A stretch of 64,000 nucleotides of DNA, from assembly GCA_003233055.1 (NCBI GenBank), contig QIKP01000055.1, positions 1 to 64,000 on the forward strand, given 5' to 3'. Shown here piece by piece: positions 50,883 through 59,679 of the stretch. Source of the DNA: Planctomycetaceae bacterium. Its GTDB lineage: Bacteria; Planctomycetota; Planctomycetia; Pirellulales; Lacipirellulaceae. Below the pieces are notes generated by a model, which did no database searches, was not told the DNA's origin, and saw only the letters and a list, made by a program, of their open reading frames with translations. How positions within the stretch are numbered: the first letter of the stretch is position 1; each line of letters starts with the position of its first letter. A program made the position numbers and the translations under genes.

Positions 50883-52196
50883 TCACCCCACGCCGACCGC
50901 TAAGACCGACGCCTGTCCCTGTGGCGTGACACTCAGGTTCAAGAAGCTCTCGCCGACCGACATTTGGCCATCGGCGATGCGCACCGGGCAGTCGGGGTCG
51001 GGTGCGTTGTAGTTGAGCACGCGTGGCAAGTGATTGTGCTGCATAGCGAGCAAGCTGCCGATGAGTTCCACCGCGCCGCTGCCAGCCCCCAGGTTGCCGA
51101 AATAGCTCTTCATCGCGGTGACCGGAACGGTGGAAGCAGCCCCCGCCAGCAGATCGACCAAGGCACCTGCTTCGTCCCTATCGCGCTGACGGGTGGCGAG
51201 GCCATGGGCGTTGATGTGACCAAGGCCTGCTGGCACCAGATGGGAATCGGCGAGTGCCGCGCGCATCGCGCCGGTCAGCGCACGCCGGCAGTCGCCTTGA
51301 AGCTGGCGATTGGCGACCATGCTGGAACCGATGCCGAGGACCTCACCATAAATTTTTGCGCCCCGTGCTTCGGCAGCCGACCGCTCTTCGAGAACCACGA
51401 CCCCTGCCCCTTCCCCCGCCACCATGCCGAGGCGATTCTTGTCGAAGGGTCGGCAGGCAGTGGCGGGATCGCAATCGCCGGTCGCCAGTTCTTCGGTCTG
51501 TATGGCGTGGATCGCTTGCATCGGAAGGATGCGAGTCCCTGTGGCACCGGCAAGCATCACGTCGGCGTGGCCTCGGGCGATGGTTCGGAAGGCCTCGCCG
51601 ATCGCCATGTTCGATGCGGCCTCGCGGAGTGTGAGCGAGTTGTTAGGGCCGCGTAGGTCGTGGAGGATCGCGATGTGGCTCGCCGGCATGTTGGGCAGGT
51701 ACTTGAGCATCCAGAGCGGCGTCATCTTTTCGAGACCCTCTGCGCCCCAATGCCCAAAGTCGAATTTTTCGTCCGTCGTGCAGGCGTTGATGCCGTCGGC
51801 GTAGTCTTCTGGGAGCGTGAGCATGTAGTCGCTTCCAAGCACGACTCCCGATCGCTCAGGCTCGGGCAAGCCATCGGCAAACTGGGCGTCGGCGATGGCG
51901 TGACCGGCAGCGGCAACCGCCATTTGGGTCTCGCGGCACATTACCTTGAGCCCTTTGCGGATCATCTTCTTCCGCGACTTTTCGAGATCGCCAAAGTCTG
52001 CGATGTCGCCAGTAAATTGCCGGCACTCACCCGCGTAACGCATCGACGAACCAGCCGGAATCGTCTGGCACTCGGTAACGCCGCTACGCCCCGACTCGAG
52101 CGAGGCCCAAACATCGCTCGGCGTATTCCCGAGCGGGCAAACCATGCCCAGGCCGGTGATGACTACTCGTCGCTCTTTGGAAGAAGCAATACTCAT
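50883..52196 (-). CDS. beta-ketoacyl synthase-like protein lacking the active-site Cys
   Basis: About 437 residues with the thiolase fold of FabF: RRVVITGLGMVCPLG at the start, GEGAGVVVLEERSAAEARGA in the middle. Aligned with FabF, the nucleophile Cys position is Glu 192 (SLTLREAASN instead of the ATACxS motif). The first His is kept (H331, INAHGLATR), and the second is Asn 368 (KSYFGNLGAGSG). It cannot form the usual acyl-enzyme. It is therefore like a chain-length factor or a decarboxylating KSQ-type protein, though those carry Gln. A canonical FabF and an ACP are encoded just upstream on the same strand. Confidence 0.88.
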   Translation of the reverse strand: MSIASSKERRVVITGLGMVCPLGNTPSDVWASLESGRSGVTECQTIPAGSSMRYAGECRQFTGDIADFGDLEKSRKKMIRKGLKVMCRETQMAVAAAGHAIADAQFADGLPEPERSGVVLGSDYMLTLPEDYADGINACTTDEKFDFGHWGAEGLEKMTPLWMLKYLPNMPASHIAILHDLRGPNNSLTLREAASNMAIGEAFRTIARGHADVMLAGATGTRILPMQAIHAIQTEELATGDCDPATACRPFDKNRLGMVAGEGAGVVVLEERSAAEARGAKIYGEVLGIGSSMVANRQLQGDCRRALTGAMRAALADSHLVPAGLGHINAHGLATRQRDRDEAGALVDLLAGAASTVPVTAMKSYFGNLGAGSGAVELIGSLLAMQHNHLPRVLNYNAPDPDCPVRIADGQMSVGESFLNLSVTPQGQASVLAVGVG

Positions 52197-52405
52197 AGCT
52201 TGGCAGCATAGCAAAACCGGGCGATCGTAGCACGGGACCCCGTCCCGGGTTGCTTGCGTCCCGACTCAGGGCATCTCGACTCGACTCACCTCGACTCGGG
52301 GCAACGACCCAAGCTGCGAGAGCTTTACTGCCCGTCTCAAAACTGTTGGGCGGTGCGGAGTTTCTCGGCCGCTGGATACCTCCAAGCAGGTTCTGGGAGA
52401 GGCTT

Positions 52406-53680
52406 TTAGTACCGCCCGTGGAAACTGGCGGGGCCGCGGAGGGCGGTCGACACCGGGGCGTTCGGGGCGGCGGGTGGGAGGAGACTCCCTTTGGCTTCGA
52501 TGAACAGGAGAGCGTCGGCCCGGGGGGGCGTCTTGAGCATCGGGAGGGCCGCCGTGAGCGGGTTCCCCTTCGTCGGCCCGGGTGTGCCAATCACGCCCAT
52601 CGAAAGCAGCAGCACCTGCCCGGTCGGCCAGCGAAATCGCTCGTGCAAATTCGCCATCGTCACCTGCGGCACCTCGATCTCCATCCGTTGGTTGGGCGCG
52701 ACCGGTGTCGGGATGTCGAGCTTCACCGGCAGCATTTTCTCAACCTGCTGGAGCCGCAACTTCACCACGGCGTCGGCGGTCGCTTTGTCGAGCGCAAGCA
52801 ACGGGCTAAACTCCAGCGAAAAACCTTCTTCGAGTTGGCCTTGCTCCGGCCGAAATCCTGGCCAAACGTTGCCGGTGGGCACCACCCCTTTGATGTAACT
52901 CCGGGGACGCATCGTCGAAATGACGATCGACTTCCCGTTGCCGACCAATTGTTGGGGCGAGTTGTATTCGCGATAGTCGGTGCGGCGAGTGAGATCGGAA
53001 AGAAGGAGGGCCGCGTTTTCTTTCGGCATGATCCAACCTTGCACGCCGGGCGACTGGACCGGAATCGCGTTCATCAGCGGCAGCGCCTTGGTACGCCAGT
53101 TCGGATTGACAACCGTCGCCACCCGGAGCGAAAATGCCTCGGCTTGCGACTGCTGATTGACAAACCGGTCGACAATGTCGGCGACCAGCAATTGCATCTC
53201 AGGCGTGTGGTAGACCTTCAAAGTCTCGCGATTGGCACTCAAGATGCCAAGCGGTTGAGCATGCCATGCTTCGTAGCCAGTCTCGCGAAGAATCCAATCG
53301 ACGATCGCCTGCTCCGGCTTCGCGACCTCTTGGGCACGGGCCGTGTAAGGGCGAATGTCGTACTCTCGCCAAACTTGCCCATGGTCGCGGGGGAGCGTCC
53401 CCGAGCCTTTGGCGACGCGCGCCCGCGTGGGAGGGACTTGGGTAATGGGACGGAGACCGCCCGAGGGCACGGCCGCAGGTTGGATCGGCGTGATGGGCCT
53501 GCTCGCAGCGGGTGCCACGGTGGCGGAGCTGCCGGCGTACCGATTCGTGGTACTCGGTGCAGAAGCAGCAGGCGCATTCGACGCCTGCCAACCCGTCGGT
53601 TGTTGAGCCACCGCTGGAAGGGCAGCGACCGCCACTAGGAGCATCGCGCCCAACAGGATTTCTTGGCAAGGCTTGCGCAT
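52406..53680 (-). CDS. hypothetical exported protein, 424 aa
   Basis: Not recognised. A signal peptide (about 1-25, ending AVAQQ) precedes an A/P/T-rich linker to about residue 95. The folded part starts near REYDIRPYTARAQEV. MQLLVADIVDRFVNQQSQAEAF (about 180-205) resembles the secretin/GspD N-domain pattern common in planctomycete proteins, and EEGFSLEFSPLLALDKATADAVVKLRL near residue 290 resembles a secretin-like beta segment. It sits between fabF and the Cys-less ketosynthase gene. A link to fatty-acid synthesis is not evident. Confidence 0.7.
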   Translation of the reverse strand: MRKPCQEILLGAMLLVAVAALPAVAQQPTGWQASNAPAASAPSTTNRYAGSSATVAPAASRPITPIQPAAVPSGGLRPITQVPPTRARVAKGSGTLPRDHGQVWREYDIRPYTARAQEVAKPEQAIVDWILRETGYEAWHAQPLGILSANRETLKVYHTPEMQLLVADIVDRFVNQQSQAEAFSLRVATVVNPNWRTKALPLMNAIPVQSPGVQGWIMPKENAALLLSDLTRRTDYREYNSPQQLVGNGKSIVISTMRPRSYIKGVVPTGNVWPGFRPEQGQLEEGFSLEFSPLLALDKATADAVVKLRLQQVEKMLPVKLDIPTPVAPNQRMEIEVPQVTMANLHERFRWPTGQVLLLSMGVIGTPGPTKGNPLTAALPMLKTPPRADALLFIEAKGSLLPPAAPNAPVSTALRGPASFHGRY

Positions 53681-53893
53681 GAGTCACGTACTCCGTCCGT
53701 GGATTGAGTGATCGGTTCCGCACCGGTAGCGAGGGCGGGGAGTATAGGAGCGGCCGGCAAATCGCACAAGATCGGCAAAATTTGGTCGCCAACGAGCGCC
53801 GCCGCCCCGCTACAGGGGGACTCGTCGGACGCCGAGAAGGACTCCTAGCCCCGACCAAGCTTGGTCAGGGCGGCGTTGCACCCCTACTTTGCG
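53681..53893. repeat. intergenic region with HindIII-centred palindrome, copy 3
   Basis: Between the exported-protein gene and fabF. The palindrome with core CGACCAAGCTTGGTC at 53849-53870 has one mismatched pair at its right arm. It lies 24 bases past the fabF stop codon, where a terminator or transcript 3' end would be expected. Confidence 0.65.
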
Positions 53894-55129
53894 TTACACC
53901 CGGCCCGCGATGATCGAGGCATTATGCCCGCCGAAGCCGAAGCTGTTGCTCATGACGACCTGGAGTGGTTTTTCTTGGGGAGTGTTCGGCGTGTAGTTGA
54001 GGTCGCACTCAGGGTCGGAGTTTTCGAGATTGATCGTGGGGGGGCAGACGCCTTGCTGGAGCGCCTTGATGCTGAGAATGATTTCGACGCCGCCACTCGC
54101 GCCTAAGAGATGCCCCAAGTGGCTCTTGGTGCTCGAGACATTGAGCTGGTAAGCATGGTCGCCGAAGACGTTTTTGATGGCGGTTGTTTCGGCTTTGTCG
54201 CCGAGCGGGGTGCTGGTGCCATGAGCGTTGATGTAGTCGACGGCATCGGGATTCAGCCCCGCGTCTTCGAGAGCCCCCGACATCGCTCGCGAGGCCCCCG
54301 TGCCATGCGGGTCGGGCTGGGTGATGTGGCCGCCATCGCCGCTCGCACCGAAGCCGAGAATCTCTGCATAAATCTCCGCACCGCGTGCTTTGGCGTGCTC
54401 ATATTCTTCAAAGACCACCAGTCCCGCCCCTTCGGCCATGACGAACCCATCGCGGTCGGCATCGAACGGCCGGCTCGCAGCTTGGGGGTTGTCATGGCGT
54501 GTGCTGAGCGCTCGCATGTTAGAAAACGCCGCGACGCCCATCGGAGTGCAGGCCGCTTCGGCACCGCCGGTGATGATGATATCGGCTACGTTGTGCTGGA
54601 TCGCTTGGAAGGCGGAACCCATGGCATTGGTCGCGCTCGCGCAGGCCGTGACGACGGCGAAATTGATTCCCCGAAGACCGTAACGAATCGAAACGTGCCC
54701 CGAGGCCGCGTTGACCATCAGCTTAGGGATGGTGAAGGCGGAAACTTTGTCGGGCCCTTTGGCCAGGAGCCGCCCGACCTGGTCCTCGATCTCGTTGAGC
54801 CCGCCGATGCCCGATCCGATGATCACTCCGCACCGAAACAGGTCTTCCTTGGAAAAATCGAGGCCGGAGTCGCTCACCGCGTCGATTCCACTGACCACGG
54901 CGAACTGCGAGAAGCGGTCGATACGTTTCGCTTCTTTTCGTTCGATGTAACCCTCGGTACTCCAGTCGTAGATATCGCCCCCGAAGCGGACTTTGTGCCG
55001 CTCGGTGTCGAAGACGCGCAGCTCGTGAATGCCACTCTCTCCGGCAAGAATCTTTTGCCAAAGGTCGTCGACTTTGAGGCTGAGCGACGTAACCGCTCCC
55101 ATCCCGGTGACTACCACGCGCCGTTTCAT
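53894..55129 (-). CDS. fabF: beta-ketoacyl-ACP synthase II FabF
   Basis: Condenses malonyl-ACP with acyl-ACP in fatty-acid elongation. 411 residues, with the catalytic triad at the same numbers as in E. coli FabF: C163 (VVTACASA), H303 (INAHGTSTP) and H340 (KSHLGHLLGASG). ATG 55129 starts MKRRVVVTGMGAVT. It is preceded by acpP and a hairpin terminator (55211-55242), which probably lowers its expression relative to the carrier protein. Confidence 0.96.
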   Translation of the reverse strand: MKRRVVVTGMGAVTSLSLKVDDLWQKILAGESGIHELRVFDTERHKVRFGGDIYDWSTEGYIERKEAKRIDRFSQFAVVSGIDAVSDSGLDFSKEDLFRCGVIIGSGIGGLNEIEDQVGRLLAKGPDKVSAFTIPKLMVNAASGHVSIRYGLRGINFAVVTACASATNAMGSAFQAIQHNVADIIITGGAEAACTPMGVAAFSNMRALSTRHDNPQAASRPFDADRDGFVMAEGAGLVVFEEYEHAKARGAEIYAEILGFGASGDGGHITQPDPHGTGASRAMSGALEDAGLNPDAVDYINAHGTSTPLGDKAETTAIKNVFGDHAYQLNVSSTKSHLGHLLGASGGVEIILSIKALQQGVCPPTINLENSDPECDLNYTPNTPQEKPLQVVMSNSFGFGGHNASIIAGRV

Positions 55130-55210
55130 CGTTGAGCTTTCTGGGTAGGGGAATGCAGCTCCACACTCCGTGCGGAGAACTTACCCTACGGAGTAGGGTG
55201 GTACGAAACG

Positions 55211-55242
55211 AAAAAAAGGCGCACGATCGTGGAGCGTGCGCC
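55211..55242 (-). terminator. rho-independent terminator between acpP and fabF
   Basis: On the minus strand GGCGCACG (complement of 55235-55242) pairs with CGTGCGCC (complement of 55218-55225) and is followed by seven T residues (55211-55217 read as A on the plus strand). It lies 34 bases past the acpP stop and would end most acpP transcripts. Confidence 0.85.
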
Positions 55243-55275
55243 CAGATTTTTCCACGAACAATCTGCCGACAAGGG

Positions 55276-55515
55276 TCAGCCTTTACCGTTCGATTCGATG
55301 TACTCCACGGCTTGGCCGACGGTCTGAATTTTTTCCGCCGCGTCGTCGGGAATGTTGATGTCAAATTCTTCTTCGAGTTCCATCACCAATTCGACCGTGT
55401 CGAGCGAGTCGGCACCCAGGTCGTTGACGAAGGAGGTCTCGGAAGAAACTTTGTCTTTGTCGACACCGAGTTGTTCAGAAACGATGTCGGAAACGCGCTC
55501 CAAAATTGAGGCCAC
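55276..55515 (-). CDS. acpP: acyl carrier protein
   Basis: 79-residue acidic four-helix carrier. The 4'-phosphopantetheine Ser is in [18 protein letters not shown] near residue 37. GTG 55515 is the start: it sits behind the strong ribosome-binding site AGGAGGAG. It carries growing acyl chains to the FabD, FabG and FabF enzymes encoded alongside. A terminator follows immediately, in keeping with high separate expression. Confidence 0.97.
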   Translation of the reverse strand: MASILERVSDIVSEQLGVDKDKVSSETSFVNDLGADSLDTVELVMELEEEFDINIPDDAAEKIQTVGQAVEYIESNGKG

Positions 55516-55723
55516 GTTGACTCCTCCTATACTATCCGCTGAATGAATGGTTTGTTTGCCAAATAGAGGTGGTCGTCGGGGAGCACGAGACCCCAAGCCA
55601 CCTCCCCTTTCGTGGCCCCTCAAAATAGAGGGTCTGCATAAGGGTGGTCAAGATATAACTGGTTTCCCGCCCACTGTCCACCCGACCCGGAAGGGTCCGT
55701 TGGGTACTGTCGCTCCTTGCTTG

Positions 55724-56497
55724 CTAAGCGGTAAGGCCGCCATCGACGGTCAGGACCTGGCCGGTGATGTAGGCCCCGGAGTCGCTGGCTAGGTAGAGAA
55801 CGGCCTGGGCAACCTCCTCCGGCTGGCCAAGGCGGCCCAGCGGGATCTTCTGCTTCACCATGTCATCCAGGGCCGAGCCGAGGGCTTCGGTCATCTCCGA
55901 GGCAATAAATCCAGGGCAAATGGCGTTGACCGTGATCTGACGACGTTTGCTAGCGAGCTCGCGGGCAACCGTCTGGGTGAAGCCGATGATGCCCGCCTTC
56001 GAGGCGGAATAGTTCGATTGTCCCGGATTGCCCATGAGGCCCGAGACACTCGATATATTGACGATTCGCCCCCGCTTGGCCCGCATCATGGGGTGGGTCG
56101 CAGCGCGGGTGAAGAGGAAAACGCTCCGCAGGTTGGTCAAGATCACGGCGTCCCATTCTTCGTCCGACATCCTCGGCAACAGATTGTCGCGAGTGATACC
56201 GGCGTTGTTGACCAAGATGTCGAGCTGCCCCCAATCGGCGACCACCTTTTCGACGGCCGCCTGGGCTGCCTCGGAGTCGGTGGCATCGCAGGGAATGACC
56301 ATCGCCGTGCCGCCGGCCGACTGGATTTCGCCGACGGTCGCTTCGAGCTTCTCCGCATTACGAGCAAGGCAGGCGACCTTCGCGCCCGAGGCGCCAAGCG
56401 ACAAGGCAATCGCCTTGCCAATGCCTTGCGAAGCCCCGGTCACAAGGGCCGTCTGGCCGGAAAGATTGACTTCGATAGAGTGGTTGATCTGCGTCAC
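55724..56497 (-). CDS. fabG: 3-oxoacyl-ACP reductase FabG
   Basis: NADPH-dependent SDR reducing 3-ketoacyl-ACP. About 257 residues. TGASQGIGKAIAL binds the cofactor, LVNNAGITRDNLLPRM is the family-typical NNAG block, VNISSVSG carries the catalytic Ser and YSASKAGIIGFT the Tyr and Lys. The C-terminus PEEVAQAVLYLASDSGAYITGQVLTVDGG is standard. The start is taken as GTG 56497 with AGGA seven bases upstream; no ATG lies suitably placed. It is separated from fabD by the protease-like module. Confidence 0.94.
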   Translation of the reverse strand: MTQINHSIEVNLSGQTALVTGASQGIGKAIALSLGASGAKVACLARNAEKLEATVGEIQSAGGTAMVIPCDATDSEAAQAAVEKVVADWGQLDILVNNAGITRDNLLPRMSDEEWDAVILTNLRSVFLFTRAATHPMMRAKRGRIVNISSVSGLMGNPGQSNYSASKAGIIGFTQTVARELASKRRQITVNAICPGFIASEMTEALGSALDDMVKQKIPLGRLGQPEEVAQAVLYLASDSGAYITGQVLTVDGGLTA

Positions 56498-56522
56498 ATT
56501 GAGTCCTGTAGGTTGAGGCAGT

Positions 56523-56885
56523 TTAGTCCAGTAATAACTCAGCACATCGGTAGTCAACAACCAGCTTACGGCCTTTCAGCAAACCGATACCAAGCAATGG
56601 AAGTTGACCCTCGTTGGCCACCACTTCCACGGATCGCCACTCGCCAAACCACTTGATCTCGCAATCGAACGTTTCCAAGATCACCACCGTTCCGTCCGCC
56701 AAGGTTGCCTTGACCGCGGCAGACTGAGGCAGACCGAATTTCTCAATCATTGGGCGTGGTACGACCAATTCACCATCAAACGCGGTATCGACCCAGACCA
56801 TCAAGCTGCTGGGTTCTCCCTCTTTGCTCGGACGAACCAGCAATTCCAGCAAAGCGCGATCGGCACCATCCACTCGTCCATTCAC
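56523..56885 (-). CDS. retropepsin-like (clan AA) aspartic protease family protein
   Basis: 120 residues, the size of a single-lobe retropepsin that works as a dimer. The motif VWVDTAFDGELVVPRPMIEKFGLP near residue 30 has D-T-A in the place of the D-T/S-G active site, and PLLGIGLLKGRKLVVD near residue 95 matches the C-terminal hydrophobic block (LLGxxLL) of the bacterial family. Its ATG overlaps the stop of the 83-aa gene by four bases, so the two form a module. Catalytic activity is unproven. Confidence 0.78.
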   Translation of the reverse strand: MNGRVDGADRALLELLVRPSKEGEPSSLMVWVDTAFDGELVVPRPMIEKFGLPQSAAVKATLADGTVVILETFDCEIKWFGEWRSVEVVANEGQLPLLGIGLLKGRKLVVDYRCAELLLD

Positions 56886-57133
56886 GTTGACAGAACTCCC
56901 AAATGGACAGCCGTTGAGTGTCCGACTCTTATCGCAAAGGAAATCCGATTTGGAAAGGCCCGCCGCGCGGCTTGAATCGCCTCGCTTAAAGTTTCGCCAA
57001 GGAAATGCCTACCCGATTCGGGCTCAATGGCTACGAATTGATGCTCGTGGCTGGATTCCAATTCTTGCCGCAGCTCAGATTCATAGATTTTCTCCGCTCG
57101 TCGAGCCACCTCAAGAGAATGATTGGACGCCAT
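56882..57133 (-). CDS. small partner of the retropepsin-like protein, 83 aa
   Basis: Soluble, with an N-terminal helix (SLEVARRAEKIYESELRQELE) and a compact beta part: HEHQFVAIEPESGRHFLGETLSEAIQAARRAFPN. The pattern of E-S-G-x-x-F-L-G followed by E-A-x-x-A-R-x-x-F-P is a recurrent companion of clan AA proteases in bacterial genomes. Overlapping ATGA with the protease gene suggests they act together, perhaps like a toxin-antitoxin pair or a substrate and its protease (inference). Confidence 0.65.
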   Translation of the reverse strand: MASNHSLEVARRAEKIYESELRQELESSHEHQFVAIEPESGRHFLGETLSEAIQAARRAFPNRISFAIRVGHSTAVHLGVLST

Positions 57134-57208
57134 GAGAATCCTCCAGAATGGGAGCCGGGGAACGCTGCTGTCGCCTCGATTATACCACTCACCGACGCCG
57201 TCCGCGAC

Positions 57209-58207
57209 TCACGCGGTTGCGTTTTCGCACTTCATCTTCCGATCGATCCGCCGCAGCAGCCCCCGTAGGACCCGGCCTGGGCCGATCTCGTAACAGGCCG
57301 CCACATTGTAGTCGGCGAGAAGCTTCTTCATCGAGTCTTCCCAGCGCACCGGGCTGACGACTTGCTCGCCAAGCAGGCGGCGGATTTCGACCGGGTCGTC
57401 GTGAGGTTCGGCGTCGACGTTCGAGATCACCGGGATGCGAGGGGGGCGGAGGTCGACCGACTCGAGCACCGCTTCAAGCCGCTCGACTGCCGACTGCATG
57501 AGATCGGTATGGAAGGCCCCCGCCACCGCGAGCGGGATCACCCGCATCGCCCCGCCGGCGTCGGCGAGGTCGGCAGCTCGCTGGCAGGCAGCGACAGCAC
57601 CAGAAATCACGATGTTATTCGGGCAAAGCAGGTTCGCAACACTCAAGGTTTCCCCAGCAGCCGCCTCTTTGCAAATCGCTTCGATGTCGGCCAAATCCAT
57701 TCCGAGAATGCTTACCATGCCGCTCGGCTCGGCCTCGGCCGCATCCTGCATGGCGGCTCCGCGTTCGGCGACCACCGCCAGACCATCCGCAAACGACAGC
57801 GCACCAGCAAACGTGAGTGCCGTGTACTCGCCCAAGCTCAGGCCGGCGGTCACGACGCAAGCATCAACCACTTCGGGATGGGTCGCGTCGAGTTGCTCCA
57901 TCGCCGCCAGGCTTGCGACGTAAATGGCGGGCTGGCTATGGGCGGTCGAATCGAGCTGCTCGGCAGGTCCGCCGGTGCAAATCGCTAGAAGGTCGTAGCC
58001 CAGCTGCTCGCGTGCCTGATCAAACCGCTCGCGCGCGACGGGGAATTTTTCGCAAAGCTCCGCCGCCATGCCAACCGACTGAGCCCCCTGACCGGGAAAC
58101 AAAAATGCAGTCTTGGCCGCCAACGTAGACTCCGTGGAAGGGACCCATTCCCAATTCCCATCCACCAATTCCTCTGGTCGAGGGGCATGCAGTCGATGGG
58201 CATGCAA
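57209..58207 (-). CDS. fabD: malonyl-CoA:ACP transacylase FabD
   Basis: Loads malonyl from CoA onto ACP. 332 residues from ATG 58207; homologues start near KTAFLFPGQGAQSVGMA (residue 32), so the first 30 residues may be an extension. The catalytic Ser is in TAGLSLGEYTALTFAGAL, the Arg lies in the following VVAERGAAMQDA block, and the catalytic His in VAGAFHTDLMQSA. It follows rpmF by 23 bases. The fabH and plsX genes often found here are absent. Confidence 0.94.
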   Translation of the reverse strand: MHAHRLHAPRPEELVDGNWEWVPSTESTLAAKTAFLFPGQGAQSVGMAAELCEKFPVARERFDQAREQLGYDLLAICTGGPAEQLDSTAHSQPAIYVASLAAMEQLDATHPEVVDACVVTAGLSLGEYTALTFAGALSFADGLAVVAERGAAMQDAAEAEPSGMVSILGMDLADIEAICKEAAAGETLSVANLLCPNNIVISGAVAACQRAADLADAGGAMRVIPLAVAGAFHTDLMQSAVERLEAVLESVDLRPPRIPVISNVDAEPHDDPVEIRRLLGEQVVSPVRWEDSMKKLLADYNVAACYEIGPGRVLRGLLRRIDRKMKCENATA

Positions 58208-58230
58208 CAGGGTTGGTTATGAGAGAAAAA

Positions 58231-58413
58231 TCAGACCGATTCGACCATCGTGCGGCCCATGTAGTGGCCACAGTTGGGGTTAGGGCAAACGACGTGCGTT
58301 GGCACCATCGAGCCACACTTGGGGCAGGGATGAAGCTGCCTCGCTTTGAGAGCATTATGCGAGCGGCGCTTGCCAGAACGGGAATTCGAGTGTTTACGCT
58401 TGGGGACAGCCAT
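58231..58413 (-). CDS. rpmF: 50S ribosomal protein L32
   Basis: 60 residues, basic, part of the large ribosomal subunit. It starts MAVPKRKHSNSRSGKRRSH, as the family does. The two zinc-ribbon pairs are CPKC and CPNPNC, so this is a zinc-containing (C+) form. It leads the fatty-acid gene block, an arrangement common in bacteria. Confidence 0.97.
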   Translation of the reverse strand: MAVPKRKHSNSRSGKRRSHNALKARQLHPCPKCGSMVPTHVVCPNPNCGHYMGRTMVESV

Positions 58414-58543
58414 CGGACAGGGCCTCGCGGGGTCGCTAGCAGGGGTGGGGGAGGTCTAAGCAAGAAGCCCCACAGCATACTGCCCCCAAGAGGAATCTGT
58501 CAATGCCCTAGCCACAGAGGAGGGAACTTCCCCTCCTCTCTCG

Positions 58544-59617
58544 TCACCCTAGCTCGTTCGGCGGGGTTTCGCCCAGGTGTTCATAGCCTTTGGTGGTGAG
58601 CTTTCGGCCGCGAGGGGAGCGGATGACTAGCTCGGAACGGAGTAGAAACGGCTCGACTTCGTCGGTCAGTGTGTCGCAGGCGATGTTCAGCGTATGGGCG
58701 ATCGCTTCCACGCCGACTGGGCCACCATGGAAGACCCGCAAGATGGTTGAAAGGTACTTCCGGTCCTGCGGGTCGAGCCCCAGGTGGTCGACCCCGAGCA
58801 TGTCGAGTGCCCTCCTCGCCACATCGCCCGTCATGTCACCGTCGGCGCGGCTCGTGGCGTAGTCGCGGACCCAGCGGAGGCGGTTGTTGGCAATGCGAGG
58901 TGTGCCGCGACTGGCGCGAGCGATCTGGTGGGCGGCGTCGTCATCGATCATCGTGCTAAGTTTCTTGGCGTTGCGTCGGACGATTTCGATCAGTTCCGTC
59001 TGCGAGTAGAAGTCGAGATGCTCGCGAATTTGGAACCGATCGCGGAGGGGGGCGGAAAGCAGGCCGGTCCGGGTGGTCGCGCCAATGAGCGTGAAGGGCT
59101 GCAGCCGCATGTTCACGGTCCGGGCGTTGACCCCTTCGCCAAGCGTGATATCGATGCGAAAGTCCTCCATTGCCGGGTACATGAACTCTTCGACCGTTTT
59201 GGGGAGGCGGTGGATTTCGTCGATGAACAGCACCGAGCCATGCTCGGCGTTGGTAAGATAAGGAAGGAGGTCCTTCGGCGCAGCCAGGGTCGCCCCGCTG
59301 GCGATTTGGAGCGGGACCCCCATGTCGCGCGGGATGCACGTGGCGAAGGTCGTCTTGCCAAGCCCCGGCGGACCGTCGAGCAAGATATGCCCCAGCGGCT
59401 CGCTCCGTTTGTTGGCCGCATCGACCGCAATCCGCAGCCGCTCCGCGACGTCCTCCTGCCCCACCATCTCCCGCATATGTTTCGGCCTGAGGGCAACATC
59501 TTCCTCCTTTTTCTCCTCGCCCTGGGGAGCGGGGGTGGTCGGGTCGATGTCCCCCTCAGCAAGGGGATCGCCGGCTGGCGCGGAGTCGTCGGCAGAAAGT
59601 ATCGTTTCGCGGGGCAT
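58544..59617 (-). CDS. ruvB: Holliday junction branch migration ATPase RuvB
   Basis: About 357 residues. The N-terminal ~35 residues are an acidic, probably disordered extension. AAA+ motifs follow: Walker A DGPPGLGKTTFA, Walker B VLFIDEIHRLP, sensor and arginine-finger region IGATTRTGLLSAPLRDRF, then the RuvB winged helix with RALDMLGVDHLGLDPQDRKYL. It drives branch migration with RuvA, which is encoded about 3 kb away (62755-63378). ATG 59617 is chosen; upstream frame is not conserved-looking. It diverges from the PrsW gene. Confidence 0.95.
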   Translation of the reverse strand: MPRETILSADDSAPAGDPLAEGDIDPTTPAPQGEEKKEEDVALRPKHMREMVGQEDVAERLRIAVDAANKRSEPLGHILLDGPPGLGKTTFATCIPRDMGVPLQIASGATLAAPKDLLPYLTNAEHGSVLFIDEIHRLPKTVEEFMYPAMEDFRIDITLGEGVNARTVNMRLQPFTLIGATTRTGLLSAPLRDRFQIREHLDFYSQTELIEIVRRNAKKLSTMIDDDAAHQIARASRGTPRIANNRLRWVRDYATSRADGDMTGDVARRALDMLGVDHLGLDPQDRKYLSTILRVFHGGPVGVEAIAHTLNIACDTLTDEVEPFLLRSELVIRSPRGRKLTTKGYEHLGETPPNELG

Positions 59618-59679
59618 GGCAGTGTGGGGGTGGAGGGGGGACGCCTGACGATGATACCAAAATTGGGGCCGATTGCGCA

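Noticed and set aside
56882..57133. 83-aa protein as a fatty-acid synthesis component
   Set aside because: It has no carrier-protein Ser motif or enzyme motif and is coupled to the protease-like gene rather than to fabD or fabG.
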